A stretch of DNA of 64,000 bases from Prevotella melaninogenica ATCC 25845 (GCF_000144405.1 NC_014370.1:811501-875500); one strand, 5' to 3'; counted from the first letter of the stretch, positions 33,701-43,582 are shown. Numbers and translations: made by a program. Notes: generated by a model not told the origin, from the letters alone.

Positions 33701-34657
33701 ATGAAGAATCAGAAAATGTACGAGCCCGATGATAAGATGATTTATCTTATCAGAGATAATTACGACCTGTTACAGAGCTTAGGGAGCTTTGGTATCAGCT
33801 TGGGCTTTGGTGATAAAACCGTGAGAGAGGTTTGTGATGAACAGAATGTAGACACTTATACATTCCTGGCTGTAGTTAATTTTACTATAAACGGATATAA
33901 GGCTTTTGATGATGTAGACAGATTGTCGATTCCAACCCTTATGCAATACTTACGAGCAAGTCATACTTATTACCTTGAATATAAGTTACCTTTCATACGT
34001 AAAGAGTTGTGTGCTTCTTTGGATGAAACGGATAATCTTGCCCGTCTTATTCTCCGCCTCTATGATGAGTATGCTCATTCTATCCATAATCACATGCAAT
34101 ATGAGGAGAAGAATGTGTTTCCATATGTTGATAGCCTGCTGAAGGGTGAGGCAAATGATACATACGATGTTGAGACTTATTCTAAGCATCATAGCCAAAC
34201 AGACGTGAAGTTACGTGAATTGAAGAGTATTATCATCAAGTATTTGCCTTCCGATGCGCATCATAACAACCGTCTTACTGCTACATTATATGACATATAT
34301 AACTGCGAAGCATGGCTTGAACAGCATGCTTTGGTAGAAGAAGAAATCTTTATTCCAGTAATCAGACGCTTAGAACAAAAGAGTAAGCAAAATGATGTAA
34401 GTGTAAAGATTTCGAACATGATTACACAGAATCCTGTGTCAAACGAGGTTCTTAGTGATCGTGAAAAGGATGTAATTGTGGCAGTTGCACAAGGAATGAC
34501 AAACAAGGAAATAGCTGACCATCTGTGTATTTCAACTAACACGGTGATTACGCATCGACGTAATATCGCTCGTAAGCTGCAAATACATTCACCAGCAGGA
34601 TTGACAATCTATGCAATTGTTAATAATCTTGTGGATATCAGTAGCGTGAAACTTTAA
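33701..34657 (+). CDS. DUF542/hemerythrin-like/LuxR-HTH fusion regulator
   Basis: About 318 residues from ATG 33701 (MKNQKMYEPDDKMIYL); the longer frame opens with TTG. The N-terminal part (about 30-75) with GDKTVREVCDEQNVD resembles the ScdA_N (DUF542) domain. Residues 75-235 resemble a hemerythrin-type diiron domain as in RIC/YtfE proteins, with paired motifs HMQYEEKNVFPYV and HALVEEEIFIPVI and an intervening YSKHHSQTD. A LuxR/GerE helix-turn-helix follows (LSDREKDVIVAVAQGMTNKEIADHL). It would bind a diiron centre that could sense NO, oxygen or peroxide and control transcription. The neighbouring gene has a paralogous HTH. Confidence 0.85.
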   Translation: MKNQKMYEPDDKMIYLIRDNYDLLQSLGSFGISLGFGDKTVREVCDEQNVDTYTFLAVVNFTINGYKAFDDVDRLSIPTLMQYLRASHTYYLEYKLPFIRKELCASLDETDNLARLILRLYDEYAHSIHNHMQYEEKNVFPYVDSLLKGEANDTYDVETYSKHHSQTDVKLRELKSIIIKYLPSDAHHNNRLTATLYDIYNCEAWLEQHALVEEEIFIPVIRRLEQKSKQNDVSVKISNMITQNPVSNEVLSDREKDVIVAVAQGMTNKEIADHLCISTNTVITHRRNIARKLQIHSPAGLTIYAIVNNLVDISSVKL

Positions 34658-34710
34658 TAGAAATCTGTTAATAGGGTGGGTAGTCACCCTATTACTCTAT
34701 AAACAAAACG

Positions 34711-35325
34711 ATGGAGCATCCAGTTAATATGAATATGGGACGTCCCAAGATAGCGATAGTTGATGCTAACACACTTGTTGTGTTAGGATTGAAGCAGCTA
34801 TTACAGAATGTTATGCCTATCATGACTGTTGATTCTTTTTCAAGCTTCCAGGAGTTCGAAAAGGCACAGCCAAATTTGTATTATCATTATTTTGTGTCAC
34901 AAGTAATTGTCTTAGAAAATAGACAATTCTTCTCTCAATGTATCCACAAGACCATTGTTCTGACTATTACTAAGGACCCAAATGCACAGCTTTCTGGTTT
35001 CCATAGTTTTTGTATTAATGTTCCAGAGGATGAACTTGTCAAGGCTATTCTGAAGATAGTACAGTATGGTCACTCTGGTGGTAAGAACTTACCAGAACTC
35101 CCTCAAGTATTAAAGAATAAGATCTTAAGCAATCGTGAGATAGAGGTTTTGTCTTTGATAGTTCAAGGATTGATTAACAAAGAGATTGCTGAGAAGTTGA
35201 ATATCAGTCTTACAACAGTTATTACTCACCGCAAGAATATTATGGACAAGCTTGGAATGAAGAGTGTGTCAGCCTTGACCATCTATGCAGTGATGCATGG
35301 TTATATTGATATCAATAAGATTTAA
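34711..35325 (+). CDS. LuxR-type regulator with degenerate receiver domain
   Basis: 204 residues. The N-terminal 120 residues fold like a response-regulator receiver (KIAIVDANTLVVLGLKQLL). The phosphoacceptor position is not Asp: the third-strand region reads VSQVIVLENRQFF. The expected C-terminal Lys is also not obvious, so it is a pseudo-receiver and probably not phosphorylated. The C-terminal HTH (LSNREIEVLSLIVQGLINKEIAEKL) is closely similar to that of the gene at 33701, down to TVITHR and ALTIYAV. The two genes are 53 bases apart on the same strand and likely arose by duplication of the HTH part. Confidence 0.85.
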   Translation: MEHPVNMNMGRPKIAIVDANTLVVLGLKQLLQNVMPIMTVDSFSSFQEFEKAQPNLYYHYFVSQVIVLENRQFFSQCIHKTIVLTITKDPNAQLSGFHSFCINVPEDELVKAILKIVQYGHSGGKNLPELPQVLKNKILSNREIEVLSLIVQGLINKEIAEKLNISLTTVITHRKNIMDKLGMKSVSALTIYAVMHGYIDINKI

Positions 35326-35352
35326 TATGGCTAATTTACTATTTCCTATCCG

Positions 35353-36699
35353 TTATAGGAATGGAGATAGCAGATGAGCAAACCAGCCACAGAAACGTTG
35401 CCATGGTGTACGCCACTGTTTCCACTTTTCCTCGGTAAGCTTAAAACTATCTTTCTTTTGGGCTTCAAAGAGTTCATCTAACTCATGTGTTGTACAAACA
35501 TCAACTATTACTGCATTCTCTTCACGATCCCATCGTAGGCTTCTTGCATTAAGATTGGCTGACCCAACAGTACAGAATTGTCCGTCTACAGTAATAATTT
35601 TTGTGTGATGAAAACCTTTTTCGTACATCCATATTGTACAACCTTTCTTCATTAATTGATGTGCATTATAGAATCCACAATCAGGAGTTAGTGGGATATC
35701 ACTCTTTACACTCAGAAGGATTTCTACTTTTACACCTCGTTTTACGGCATTTCTTAATGCTTTTTTCAAGGCTCTGCTCAGTGTAAAATATGGGTTGATA
35801 AGTTTTATACTGTCCTTTGCATCATTGATAGCATTCACATAGAAATAACGGATAATATCCTTAGAAATGTGTGGTTCGCGGTTGATAATACCTACCATCT
35901 TACTTCCTGCACTTCCACAAGTGTCAGGTTTCAAGCCTTTTATGTAATCAGCGTTAGAGATTCCACGATAATATTTAGCACCATGTATTCTCTGTCCAGA
36001 TGCTAAGAACCACATATTAAGAAAGATGTTCTGCAATGTATTTACCTCGTCTCCCTCGATTCTACAATGCATATCATGCCATGAACCAACAACTTTAGTA
36101 CCATTAATATAATAGTCAGCTACATTCATTCCACCCGTATATGCAACCTTTCCATCTATAACAACAATCTTACGGTGGTCACGATTGAATATATCATGTA
36201 GCCAAGGGAACTCCATTGGCTTAAACTCATATATCTCAATACCCTTTTCACGAATCGCTTTCAGGTGGCGTTTCCTCATGGGACGGTTGTTACTTGCATT
36301 GCCAAAGCCATCAAAAACAGCTCTAACTTCAACTCCTTCTTTCGCTTTTGCCGCTAAATGTTGTATGAGTTCGTCATTGATAGAATCATTGCGAAAGTTG
36401 AAGTATTCCAAGTGAATACTCGAACGTGCTTGATCAATAGCCTTAAATAGATCATTAAACTTATCTTTACCTGTCGTAAGTAAAGTTACTGAGTTGTTAT
36501 GAGAGAAGTGTACATTCTTCTTGCGCAGCTGATTCACAATCATAGAATCGGCTCTATTCGCAAGTATCTCATGCCCTTCAGTCACAGTGTTTTCTGTCTC
36601 TGTTTGTGCTAAAAGGTATGTTGGAAATAGTATGTAACATAATACTATCACCCATGTAATAGCTTTTTTTGTGTTAAAGTTCACTTTTCTTTCTCTCAT
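35353..36699 (-). CDS. Phospholipase D-family protein (cardiolipin synthase-like)
   Basis: About 448 residues from ATG 36699 (MRERKVNFNTKK); the longer frame opens with TTG. Two HKD motifs: HRKIVVIDGKVAYTGGMN and HHTKIITVDGQFCTVGSANLN. An N-terminal hydrophobic stretch (AITWVIVLCYILFPTYLLAQ) is a signal or anchor, so the enzyme probably acts at the outer face of the inner membrane. Cardiolipin synthase ClsA/B type is the best guess; a phosphatidyl- or nuclease-type PLD is possible. It lies 87 bases downstream of kdsD on the same strand. Confidence 0.9.
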   Translation of the reverse strand: MRERKVNFNTKKAITWVIVLCYILFPTYLLAQTETENTVTEGHEILANRADSMIVNQLRKKNVHFSHNNSVTLLTTGKDKFNDLFKAIDQARSSIHLEYFNFRNDSINDELIQHLAAKAKEGVEVRAVFDGFGNASNNRPMRKRHLKAIREKGIEIYEFKPMEFPWLHDIFNRDHRKIVVIDGKVAYTGGMNVADYYINGTKVVGSWHDMHCRIEGDEVNTLQNIFLNMWFLASGQRIHGAKYYRGISNADYIKGLKPDTCGSAGSKMVGIINREPHISKDIIRYFYVNAINDAKDSIKLINPYFTLSRALKKALRNAVKRGVKVEILLSVKSDIPLTPDCGFYNAHQLMKKGCTIWMYEKGFHHTKIITVDGQFCTVGSANLNARSLRWDREENAVIVDVCTTHELDELFEAQKKDSFKLTEEKWKQWRTPWQRFCGWFAHLLSPFL

Positions 36700-36786
36700 T
36701 TTCGTCAATGGCAAACAATAACCTATGGCAAATAAAGGTTATGTTGTCTAATATAAATATCGTAGATAAGATAATAAAAACTATCT

Positions 36787-37758
36787 TTACAGCATACAAC
36801 TATAATGGTCAACAACACCTAAGAAGTGTCTTTCCTCATCGCATACTAACACTGTATGTACCTTATTCTGCTGCATAATCTGTTGAATCTCTGTAATCTT
36901 CGTAGTTGGTAAGACTATCTTTGGTTCTCTTGTCATTATATCACTGACCGTATGATCAAAGAACTCAGCCTGCCAACGTTCCATAGCTCTACGGATATCT
37001 CCATCCGTTATCAAGCCTATCACCTTCCCATTGTCAAGCGATACACCCAAGCCAAGCTTACCCTTACTTACATGTATGATGGCTTCCCCTAAGTGCATAT
37101 CCTTTGGAATAATAGGAAGTTCATCAGAACGCATTACGTCTTGTGCTGTAGTCAATAAGCGTTTTCCCAACTCTCCACCAGGGTGGAACTGTGCAAAGTC
37201 CTGTGGCTTAAAGTTACGAACACGCATAAGTGCAATCGCTAAAGCATCACCCATAACAAGAGCTGCCGTTGTTGAACTGGTTGGAGCAAGGTTAAGAGGG
37301 CACGCTTCTTTCTCAACCCACACTTTCAAATGGGCTGTAGAATACTTTGCCAATAATGAATTCGGATTAGCACTCATTCCAATAATAGGAATATTCATGT
37401 GAAGTACCATTGGAATGAAGCGGAGTAGCTCGTCTGTCTGTCCAGAATTAGATAATGCTAATACAACATCATCCTTTGTCATCACACCCAAATCGCCATG
37501 ATAAACGTCCAAAGGGTTAACAAAGAATGCAGGTGTACCTGTAGAAGAAAGGGTTGCAGCAATCTTAGCACCTATATTTCCGCTTTTGCCAACACCCGTG
37601 ACAATAACCTTACCAGTACAATGGAACATTAGGCTAACAGCCTTATCAAAGTTCTCATCTAACTGGTTTATCAGATTAAGTGTAGCTTCAGCTTCTTCTT
37701 TGATACACTGTGTTGCATATGCTCTGACCTGTGTCAATCTTTGTTCTGCTTCGTTCAT
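36787..37758 (-). CDS. kdsD: Arabinose-5-phosphate isomerase
   Basis: 323 residues. It interconverts ribulose-5-phosphate and arabinose-5-phosphate, the first step to Kdo of lipopolysaccharide. An N-terminal SIS domain (GVGKSGNIGAKIAATLSSTG) is followed by two CBS domains at the C-terminus (VMRSDELPIIPKDM and IMTREPKIVLPTTKI). It overlaps the stop codon of kdsA by 4 bases. That pairing of the first two Kdo steps is direct support for the assignment over other SIS-CBS proteins. Confidence 0.95.
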   Translation of the reverse strand: MNEAEQRLTQVRAYATQCIKEEAEATLNLINQLDENFDKAVSLMFHCTGKVIVTGVGKSGNIGAKIAATLSSTGTPAFFVNPLDVYHGDLGVMTKDDVVLALSNSGQTDELLRFIPMVLHMNIPIIGMSANPNSLLAKYSTAHLKVWVEKEACPLNLAPTSSTTAALVMGDALAIALMRVRNFKPQDFAQFHPGGELGKRLLTTAQDVMRSDELPIIPKDMHLGEAIIHVSKGKLGLGVSLDNGKVIGLITDGDIRRAMERWQAEFFDHTVSDIMTREPKIVLPTTKITEIQQIMQQNKVHTVLVCDEERHFLGVVDHYSCML

Positions 37759-38513
37759 ACCAGTTTTCCTATTAATTCATCTAACTTCTCAAGTTCCAAC
37801 ATATTAGCTGCATCTGATAGTCCTGCGTCTGGAGTAGGGTGAACTTCAAAGAAGTAGCCTGTAGCACCAAAGGCTTTAGCCGCTAATGCCATCGAAGGAA
37901 CAAACTTACGATCGCCAACCGTCTTACCATCTCCTGCACTTGGACGCTGTACACTATGCGTACAATCCATAATAACATTCGAAACGATTTCTTTCATATC
38001 AGGGATATTACGGAAGTCAACAACGAGGTTGTTATATCCAAAACTATTTCCACGCTCAGTCAACCACACATCCTTAGCCCCACTTTCGTGACACTTTTGT
38101 ACAGGATAACGCATATCTCTACCACTAAGAAACTGTGCTTTCTTGATGTTTACAATCTTACCAGTCTTTGCTGCAGCCACTAATAAGTCAGTCTGACGAC
38201 AAAGGAAAGCAGGAATCTGAATAACGTCAATAACTTCTCCAACAGCCTCAGCTTGATAGCTTTCATGAATATCGGTTAGCAATCGTAATCCGTACTTCTC
38301 CTTGATTGTTTGAAGCATCATAAGTCCTTTGTCAAGTCCTGGACCACGGAAAGAGTGTATGCTTGTACGATTAGCCTTATCAAAGCTTGCTTTAAAAATG
38401 ATATCTATATCGTATTTCTTATTAAGCCTAACCAACTCTTCTGCAACCGTGTTGAGTAGTTCTTGGCTTTCAATAACGCAGGGACCTGCAATGAAAGTAG
38501 GTTTATTCATCAT
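37755..38513 (-). CDS. kdsA: 3-deoxy-8-phosphooctulonate synthase
   Basis: 252 residues. Condenses arabinose-5-phosphate with phosphoenolpyruvate to Kdo-8-phosphate, in the cytosol. Family motifs are FIAGPCVIES at the N-terminus, IIFKASFDKANRTS, and DCTHSVQRPSAGDGKT towards the end, with EVHPTPDAGLSD. It is somewhat short compared with the enterobacterial enzyme but complete. Starts at ATG 38513 or 38510 cannot be separated. The gene is first in the kdsA-kdsD pair, with possible read-through to the PLD gene. Confidence 0.97.
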   Translation of the reverse strand: MMNKPTFIAGPCVIESQELLNTVAEELVRLNKKYDIDIIFKASFDKANRTSIHSFRGPGLDKGLMMLQTIKEKYGLRLLTDIHESYQAEAVGEVIDVIQIPAFLCRQTDLLVAAAKTGKIVNIKKAQFLSGRDMRYPVQKCHESGAKDVWLTERGNSFGYNNLVVDFRNIPDMKEIVSNVIMDCTHSVQRPSAGDGKTVGDRKFVPSMALAAKAFGATGYFFEVHPTPDAGLSDAANMLELEKLDELIGKLV

Positions 38514-38656
38514 AATTCAATAGTATATAATGCTCCTGTTTCTACAAAAATATTGATATATTCTCTCAAGAGTTACTGCAAAGTTATATATAATAAGGTG
38601 AACAGACAAATGATTAACGTTCATTTAGATGTTTAAAGTAAAACTTATGCATAAAA

Positions 38657-38688
38657 TTTGGTTGTTTAATAGAAAACCTTTTACTTTG
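38657..38688 (+). promoter_or_regulatory. Promoter of the beta-barrel gene
   Basis: TTTG (38657-38660) and TTACTTTG (38681-38688) are 20 bases apart. A leader of about 85 nt follows, longer than most here, which may carry stability or translation signals for a highly expressed gene. Confidence 0.6.
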
Positions 38689-38781
38689 CACCCAGAAAAC
38701 AACGCTTATTACCTCTTTATGAGTGGTATGTAGCATAAGGTAAATAGATTTAATTCAGTATTAATTTAAAAGTTTTCTATT

Positions 38782-39318
38782 ATGAAAAAGATTTTATTGT
38801 CATTTGCTGTAGCATGTGTATCACTCGCAGCAAGCGCACAGGGTTACGTTGGTGGTAGCGTAGGTATTGCTTCATCAAAGATTGGTAATTCAGAGAACGT
38901 AACAACTTATCAGGTTCTCCCTGAGGTTGGTATTAATCTCGACGAAAACTTGGCAATCGGTACAGTAGTTGGTTGGGGTAAAGGTAACCCTGTTAACATC
39001 GAGAGCGAGAATTCAGTTAACAACTACTTCAAGTTGGAGCCATACGTTCGTTACACTTTCGCACGTAGCAAGTATGTAAATGGTTTCATTGATGGTGGTT
39101 TTGCTTACCAGCACTATAGAGGTGGTACAAACGCATGGTCTGTAGGTTTGAAGCCTGGTGTTGCTGTAAACGTTAGCCCAAAGGTAAGCCTCGTAGCTCA
39201 CGTAGGTTTCGCTGGTTGGAAGTCTGTTAAGCAGAAGGGTTCAAGCGTAGATGCTCACACTTGGGGTGCAAGCCTTGATGGCAACAACATTACTTTCGGT
39301 GTTTACTACAACTTCTAA
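38782..39318 (+). CDS. Small outer-membrane beta-barrel protein
   Basis: 178 residues. Signal peptide MKKILLSFAVACVSLAASAQ, then eight-strand-type alternation of short strands and turns (GYVGGSVGIASS, YFKLEPYVRYTFARSKYVNGFIDGGFAY, VSLVAHVGFAG), ending in ITFGVYYNF with a C-terminal Phe, as in OmpA/OmpX-like barrels recognised by BamA. Codons are much more C/G-ending and uniform than those of neighbours, which indicates high expression. It has its own promoter and a very strong terminator. Function beyond a structural or adhesive surface role is not readable. Confidence 0.9.
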   Translation: MKKILLSFAVACVSLAASAQGYVGGSVGIASSKIGNSENVTTYQVLPEVGINLDENLAIGTVVGWGKGNPVNIESENSVNNYFKLEPYVRYTFARSKYVNGFIDGGFAYQHYRGGTNAWSVGLKPGVAVNVSPKVSLVAHVGFAGWKSVKQKGSSVDAHTWGASLDGNNITFGVYYNF

Positions 39319-39349
39319 TAAGTTGAATTGAACAAAGATTAAGTTATAT

Positions 39350-39382
39350 AGAGGGATGCATACTGCATCCCTCTTTTTTTTA
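39350..39382 (+). terminator. Strong terminator of the beta-barrel gene
   Basis: AGAGGGATGCA (39350-39360) pairs with TGCATCCCTCT (39364-39374) over TAC, followed by a run of T. Confidence 0.92.
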
Positions 39383-39445
39383 TATTATAATACTAACCAT
39401 TGGTCTTATATTTGTCAATATTTCTTCTCTTCATCAAGTCTAATC

Positions 39446-39545
39446 AATGCTTAACTGTATCTCTATTAAGCCTTACTTGGCTTTTAAAAGATACCCTTTT
39501 GATCTCTTATTAACGCCTTTTTAAATGCTAAACAAGCATCTTTTA
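39446..39545. repeat. Intergenic repeat family 2, copy 2
   Basis: Follows copy 1 block by block: AATGCTTAACTG, CTATTAAGCC, AGATACCCTTTTGATCTC, TTAACGCCTTTTTAAATG and AAACAAGCATCTTTT. Together with copy E of family 1 it fills most of the 640-base gap between the barrel gene and the channel gene. Confidence 0.6.
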
Positions 39546-39779
39546 CTTCTGTAATATGTAATCAATTGATTTTATGATAGTTATAAGTATCTTTGAAAAG
39601 CGTATTCTTGAGTTTTTTTAATTAAGATTTATGTTGTTATTCTGTAATAACTTTTTTAGCATAATAGCTGTTGATATATGTAGAAAAAACAAGTAATAAG
39701 CTTCTTATTACATACTTGTACTCATCGTTCCAAACGTTGAGTTGCATTCTCTCCAATAATATATAGCTTGGAGTTTGTC

Positions 39780-39840
39780 CTTCGCACCATTGGTGTTAAG
39801 CCTTCGCACCACACGTGCTAAGCCTCAACACAATCGTAGG
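39780..39840. repeat. Clustered short palindromes (family 1, copy E)
   Basis: Contains TTCGCACCATTGGTGTTAAG, TTCGCACCACACGTGCTAAG and TCAACACAATCGTAGG, directly repeated about 20 bases apart. Confidence 0.7.
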
Positions 39841-39962
39841 AGAGGGTAAAAAGGCTTATAATCGTCATCATATATATGACGAAATAAGCCTTTTCTGACT
39901 AACAAAATGGAGTGTGTTTTACCTACCTATAGTCCTTATATCTAAGTAAATAGGCTAATATG

Positions 39963-42326
39963 TTAGCTTTCTTGTTGATGCTTAATTGTAATCTCACGCT
40001 GTGGGAATGGGATTTCAATGCCGTTATTGTTCAGCGTATCATAGATACATTCCATAACAACTGATATATCATTTCCCTGTGTTAACACATTTAGCCAAAC
40101 AAGAATCTTCAGTGTGATACAGCTATCATCGAAGCTTTGAAGTCTAACAATAATATCTTTTTTCTCATTAGTGATGCCAAGTTTAGCAATAGCATCTATA
40201 AGTAGTTCTCTTACTTCTTTTACATTCGTACCGTATGCAACACCAACTTGAATAGTTCCTACCTCATAACCATCGTTCTTGGTCATGTTTTTATAGTTCT
40301 TAGTGAAGAGTTGTGAGTTTTGGAAAGCAATCGTAGAACCATCAAGTGCATCAATCACTGTCGAGGTATAGTTTATTGAACTTACCTTACCACGTATACC
40401 GTCACAGATGATATAATCGCCAATCTTAATACGTCCAGCCATCAAAGAAATACCATAATAAATGTTCTCAAGAATATCCTTCATGGCGAAACCGATACCC
40501 GTTGACAAGCCACCTGTTACAACAACTAACCATGTGCTGCTGACTTTAAAGAAACCAAGTGTAATCAATAGCCAAGTTCCCCACACGATTACTTGTAATA
40601 CGTTGATATACATCGTCGCACGTGCTTCGGCTGTAGATGGGTCATTGCGTTTGAGATATAACTTGATAGCATCTCGAATCGTTAGATTCAGATAATTAAA
40701 GATGAACCATAGGATAGTTACCACAGCTATTGAGTAGACACTAATCTGTATCTTATCAGAATCAATAAAGTTGGCACGGAATAAGTTCCATGTCAATCCA
40801 CTAAGATTAAAGACATCAGTTGCCCAATAAATAGCAAGGATAAATGATATTACTAAAGCTGTTGGAATGAGAACAATGTCAACAAAACGAAGAAGCCATA
40901 CCTTTGCTGGTGATAGTTTCTTTATTGGATGTTTCTCCCTGTAGTGGTTGAGGTAGTCTTTGAAGAAAGCAATTGTAAGAATACAAGCCAACTGCATTGA
41001 CCACCATATGATTACCTGAACGGCAAACATTGTATATCCAATCGATGCACTTATAAGTGAGAAGATGAATACAAATTGAGAGATATATGCAAAGTTTAAG
41101 TCGTAATGAGGTACAAGCTTATGATATTTGTGTATCATTCTTGCCTGCCACAATGTGTCTATGAATAATAAAGGTGTGAAGAGAAGAGTTACGACTGAGC
41201 TTGGTAGCATCACGATACGAAACGCAATGACAAAGAAGCCAATCATAATCAGGGGATAGTAAATACGGTAAGCATTATGTGTCTGTGAACCTTCTACACG
41301 CAGAAGCAATGATGCAAAAATGACAGATAGCATCCATGTGTACTCCAAAAGTAGGCTGCATGCCATGTGTACGAAGTTAGAAGGCGAGAACAATCGGATA
41401 ATAATAAGTACTATACTAAATGTGATGACAGAAGCAAGCATAATAATACAAGTACGCTTGGCAAGGAAACTTTGATTCTTCTGCTCGAAACGATTTGTCT
41501 TCATGACTCGCGTCACAAGGAATCGAATACTCAGATAATTAATGATAATGGCTATCAAACCATAAATCAGAATCATACTGAAGAGTGTAATAATCCATTT
41601 TACATCCCATTGAGAGACTACGACGGTATTTGGAGTATATTTCTCAGAGAGTGTCGTGTTCATCTGACTAAGACGAAAACGAACTGATTTAAGAACCTTG
41701 AAGTAGCTATCTCCTGTGTTTGTAAAGATGCCTGACTGAATCTCGGCATAGCGTTTTTGTGCATATGCATCAAGTGCCTGCAACTGATGCTGGCTGTAAT
41801 TGTAGTATTGTATATATTCTTGATAAGAATCATTGCGCTCCTTTAGCATTCTTCGAATACTTACAGCAAGAGTAAGACATACGTTTCGGTCAGTCTTCAT
41901 TTTTTGAGTAAGACCGAAAGTGTACATCGTGCTAAGCACATTGACAAGGGAGTCGTAGCGTGCTATTTCTTCGTTACTTTCCGTGATAAGGTCATGAAAC
42001 GGACGTGTTTTTGTTTGGAAGTCTTTCCATAATTCAGTTGCTTGTTGGCAAGCATAGGTAAGGTCAAAGATGTTGTCCGTCTTCTGTGAGTAAAGCATCA
42101 ATGATACTTGAGCAGACTTTTCACCAATTTCTTTTAACTGATTTGTCACTTGTTCAGTTATGAATCTTGAATTATTAAGCTGTTTTGTTTGTTCAAGATG
42201 CTGTGCAATCAATTCATGGCGTAGTACTTGGAGTGAGTTTTTCAGTGAGTCCTCCTGTAGTACAGCATTTGCTGGAAGGGTCAGGATGAACAGCAATATG
42301 GTGATAAAGAATAGCTTTTTGCGCAT
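39963..42326 (-). CDS. Large MscS-family mechanosensitive channel
   Basis: 787 residues. An N-terminal signal-like segment (LFFITILLFILTLPANA) precedes about 200 residues of periplasmic helical sequence, then around ten hydrophobic helices. Next comes the MscS core: the pore helix at GGLSTGIGFAMKDILENIYYGI, the beta domain at GRIKIGDYIICDGIRGKVSSI, and a C-terminal alpha/beta part. The long N-terminal region resembles the MscK/YbdG type. It opens under membrane tension and releases solutes on osmotic downshock. It is transcribed divergently from the BadF-type gene, alone. Confidence 0.92.
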   Translation of the reverse strand: MRKKLFFITILLFILTLPANAVLQEDSLKNSLQVLRHELIAQHLEQTKQLNNSRFITEQVTNQLKEIGEKSAQVSLMLYSQKTDNIFDLTYACQQATELWKDFQTKTRPFHDLITESNEEIARYDSLVNVLSTMYTFGLTQKMKTDRNVCLTLAVSIRRMLKERNDSYQEYIQYYNYSQHQLQALDAYAQKRYAEIQSGIFTNTGDSYFKVLKSVRFRLSQMNTTLSEKYTPNTVVVSQWDVKWIITLFSMILIYGLIAIIINYLSIRFLVTRVMKTNRFEQKNQSFLAKRTCIIMLASVITFSIVLIIIRLFSPSNFVHMACSLLLEYTWMLSVIFASLLLRVEGSQTHNAYRIYYPLIMIGFFVIAFRIVMLPSSVVTLLFTPLLFIDTLWQARMIHKYHKLVPHYDLNFAYISQFVFIFSLISASIGYTMFAVQVIIWWSMQLACILTIAFFKDYLNHYREKHPIKKLSPAKVWLLRFVDIVLIPTALVISFILAIYWATDVFNLSGLTWNLFRANFIDSDKIQISVYSIAVVTILWFIFNYLNLTIRDAIKLYLKRNDPSTAEARATMYINVLQVIVWGTWLLITLGFFKVSSTWLVVVTGGLSTGIGFAMKDILENIYYGISLMAGRIKIGDYIICDGIRGKVSSINYTSTVIDALDGSTIAFQNSQLFTKNYKNMTKNDGYEVGTIQVGVAYGTNVKEVRELLIDAIAKLGITNEKKDIIVRLQSFDDSCITLKILVWLNVLTQGNDISVVMECIYDTLNNNGIEIPFPQREITIKHQQES

Positions 42327-42510
42327 ATCTATTTGTTGTAAAGAATAGTTTTTATGATTGTTTTAATGTCTACAAAGGTACACAAAGTTTGTCATTTAGA
42401 CTTATATCGGAATGTAAAATGATACTAAAGATGTCTTTGTATGTGCATTTCTTGGGTTATAATTCATATAAATGGATAAAAAATAGTAAGTTTGCACGAA
42501 AAAATATACT

Positions 42511-43401
42511 ATGATATTAATTGCTGATAGTGGAGGATCAAAGACAGACTGGGCATTGATTAGTTTGCCTACAGATACAAGTAAGTATGTTCTGAAAGTT
42601 CGTACACAAGGGATAAATCCTTTTCATCAGTCGAAGGATGTTATTTTGAAGGTGTTAGAGCAGGAGCTAAAGCCTGCGCTATGCAAGGCTACAGAGCAAA
42701 ATGATAGCTTTTTACTAAAGAAAGATATAACAGAATGTGTTTCACAGATAGCTTTTTATGGAGCAGGCTGTACGAAGAATCTTTCTTCAGTTGTGAGTGA
42801 AGCACTTATGGTTTCATTCCCTTCAGCTTCGATAAAGGTGGAGAGTGACTTGTTAGGGGCTGCACATGCTGTCTGTGGATACGAGGCGGGTATTGCTTGT
42901 ATTTTAGGTACTGGTGCCAATAGCTGTCAGTATGATGGTGAGAATATTGTGGCAAATGTTCCGCCTTTAGGTTATATTTTAGGAGATGAAGGTAGTGGAG
43001 CAGTACTTGGCAAGTTGCTACTCAATGGTATTTTTAAGGGTGATTTATCTACAGAGATACGCGATTTATATTTAGAGTGGAGTGGTTTAACCTATCCAGA
43101 AATCATAGATAAAGTTTATCGTCAACCGCTTGCGAATCGCTACTTAGGAGGTATTTCTAAGTTTATTAAAGAGAACTTACAATATGCTGAATTAGAATCT
43201 TTAGTAAAATGTAACTTCGATAATTTCTTTAAGAAAAATATCTTGAAGTATGCAACAACCTCAGTTCGTACAATTTCTGCTGTTGGCGGTATTGCGGCTG
43301 CTTTTGAAGAACAGTTAAGAATGAGTGCCAGTACTTTTAATTTTAAAGTTGGTAAGGTGATAGCTTCACCAATAGATGGATTGATAGAATACTATTCTTA
43401 A
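42511..43401 (+). CDS. BadF/BadG-type ATPase, N-acetylglucosamine kinase-like
   Basis: 296 residues. The actin-like ATPase fold starts with ADSGGSKTDWALI (phosphate 1). Its second phosphate-binding loop is ACILGTGANSCQYDG, and an ILGDEGSGAVLG motif forms part of the substrate pocket. Proteins of this shape phosphorylate N-acetylglucosamine or other amino sugars from cell-wall recycling. A TAAGTTTG -7-like box lies 12 bases upstream of the start. It stands alone, with nuo genes starting 280 bases on. Confidence 0.85.
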   Translation: MILIADSGGSKTDWALISLPTDTSKYVLKVRTQGINPFHQSKDVILKVLEQELKPALCKATEQNDSFLLKKDITECVSQIAFYGAGCTKNLSSVVSEALMVSFPSASIKVESDLLGAAHAVCGYEAGIACILGTGANSCQYDGENIVANVPPLGYILGDEGSGAVLGKLLLNGIFKGDLSTEIRDLYLEWSGLTYPEIIDKVYRQPLANRYLGGISKFIKENLQYAELESLVKCNFDNFFKKNILKYATTSVRTISAVGGIAAAFEEQLRMSASTFNFKVGKVIASPIDGLIEYYS

Positions 43402-43582
43402 TTTGTTTTCTTTCATGTAAGCTGTCGATAAGATATTTTCATGGACAACTTCATTAGTAACCTAATTGTCGTAGGAAGTAAACATGTCGTATTTGATAGA
43501 CTTCGTATTATCGTCTTGTAAATCTGCCAATACATCGTTTGTAAAGTGGAGTTTGCAAAAAGTGGTATGTTTTTCTGCTTAA

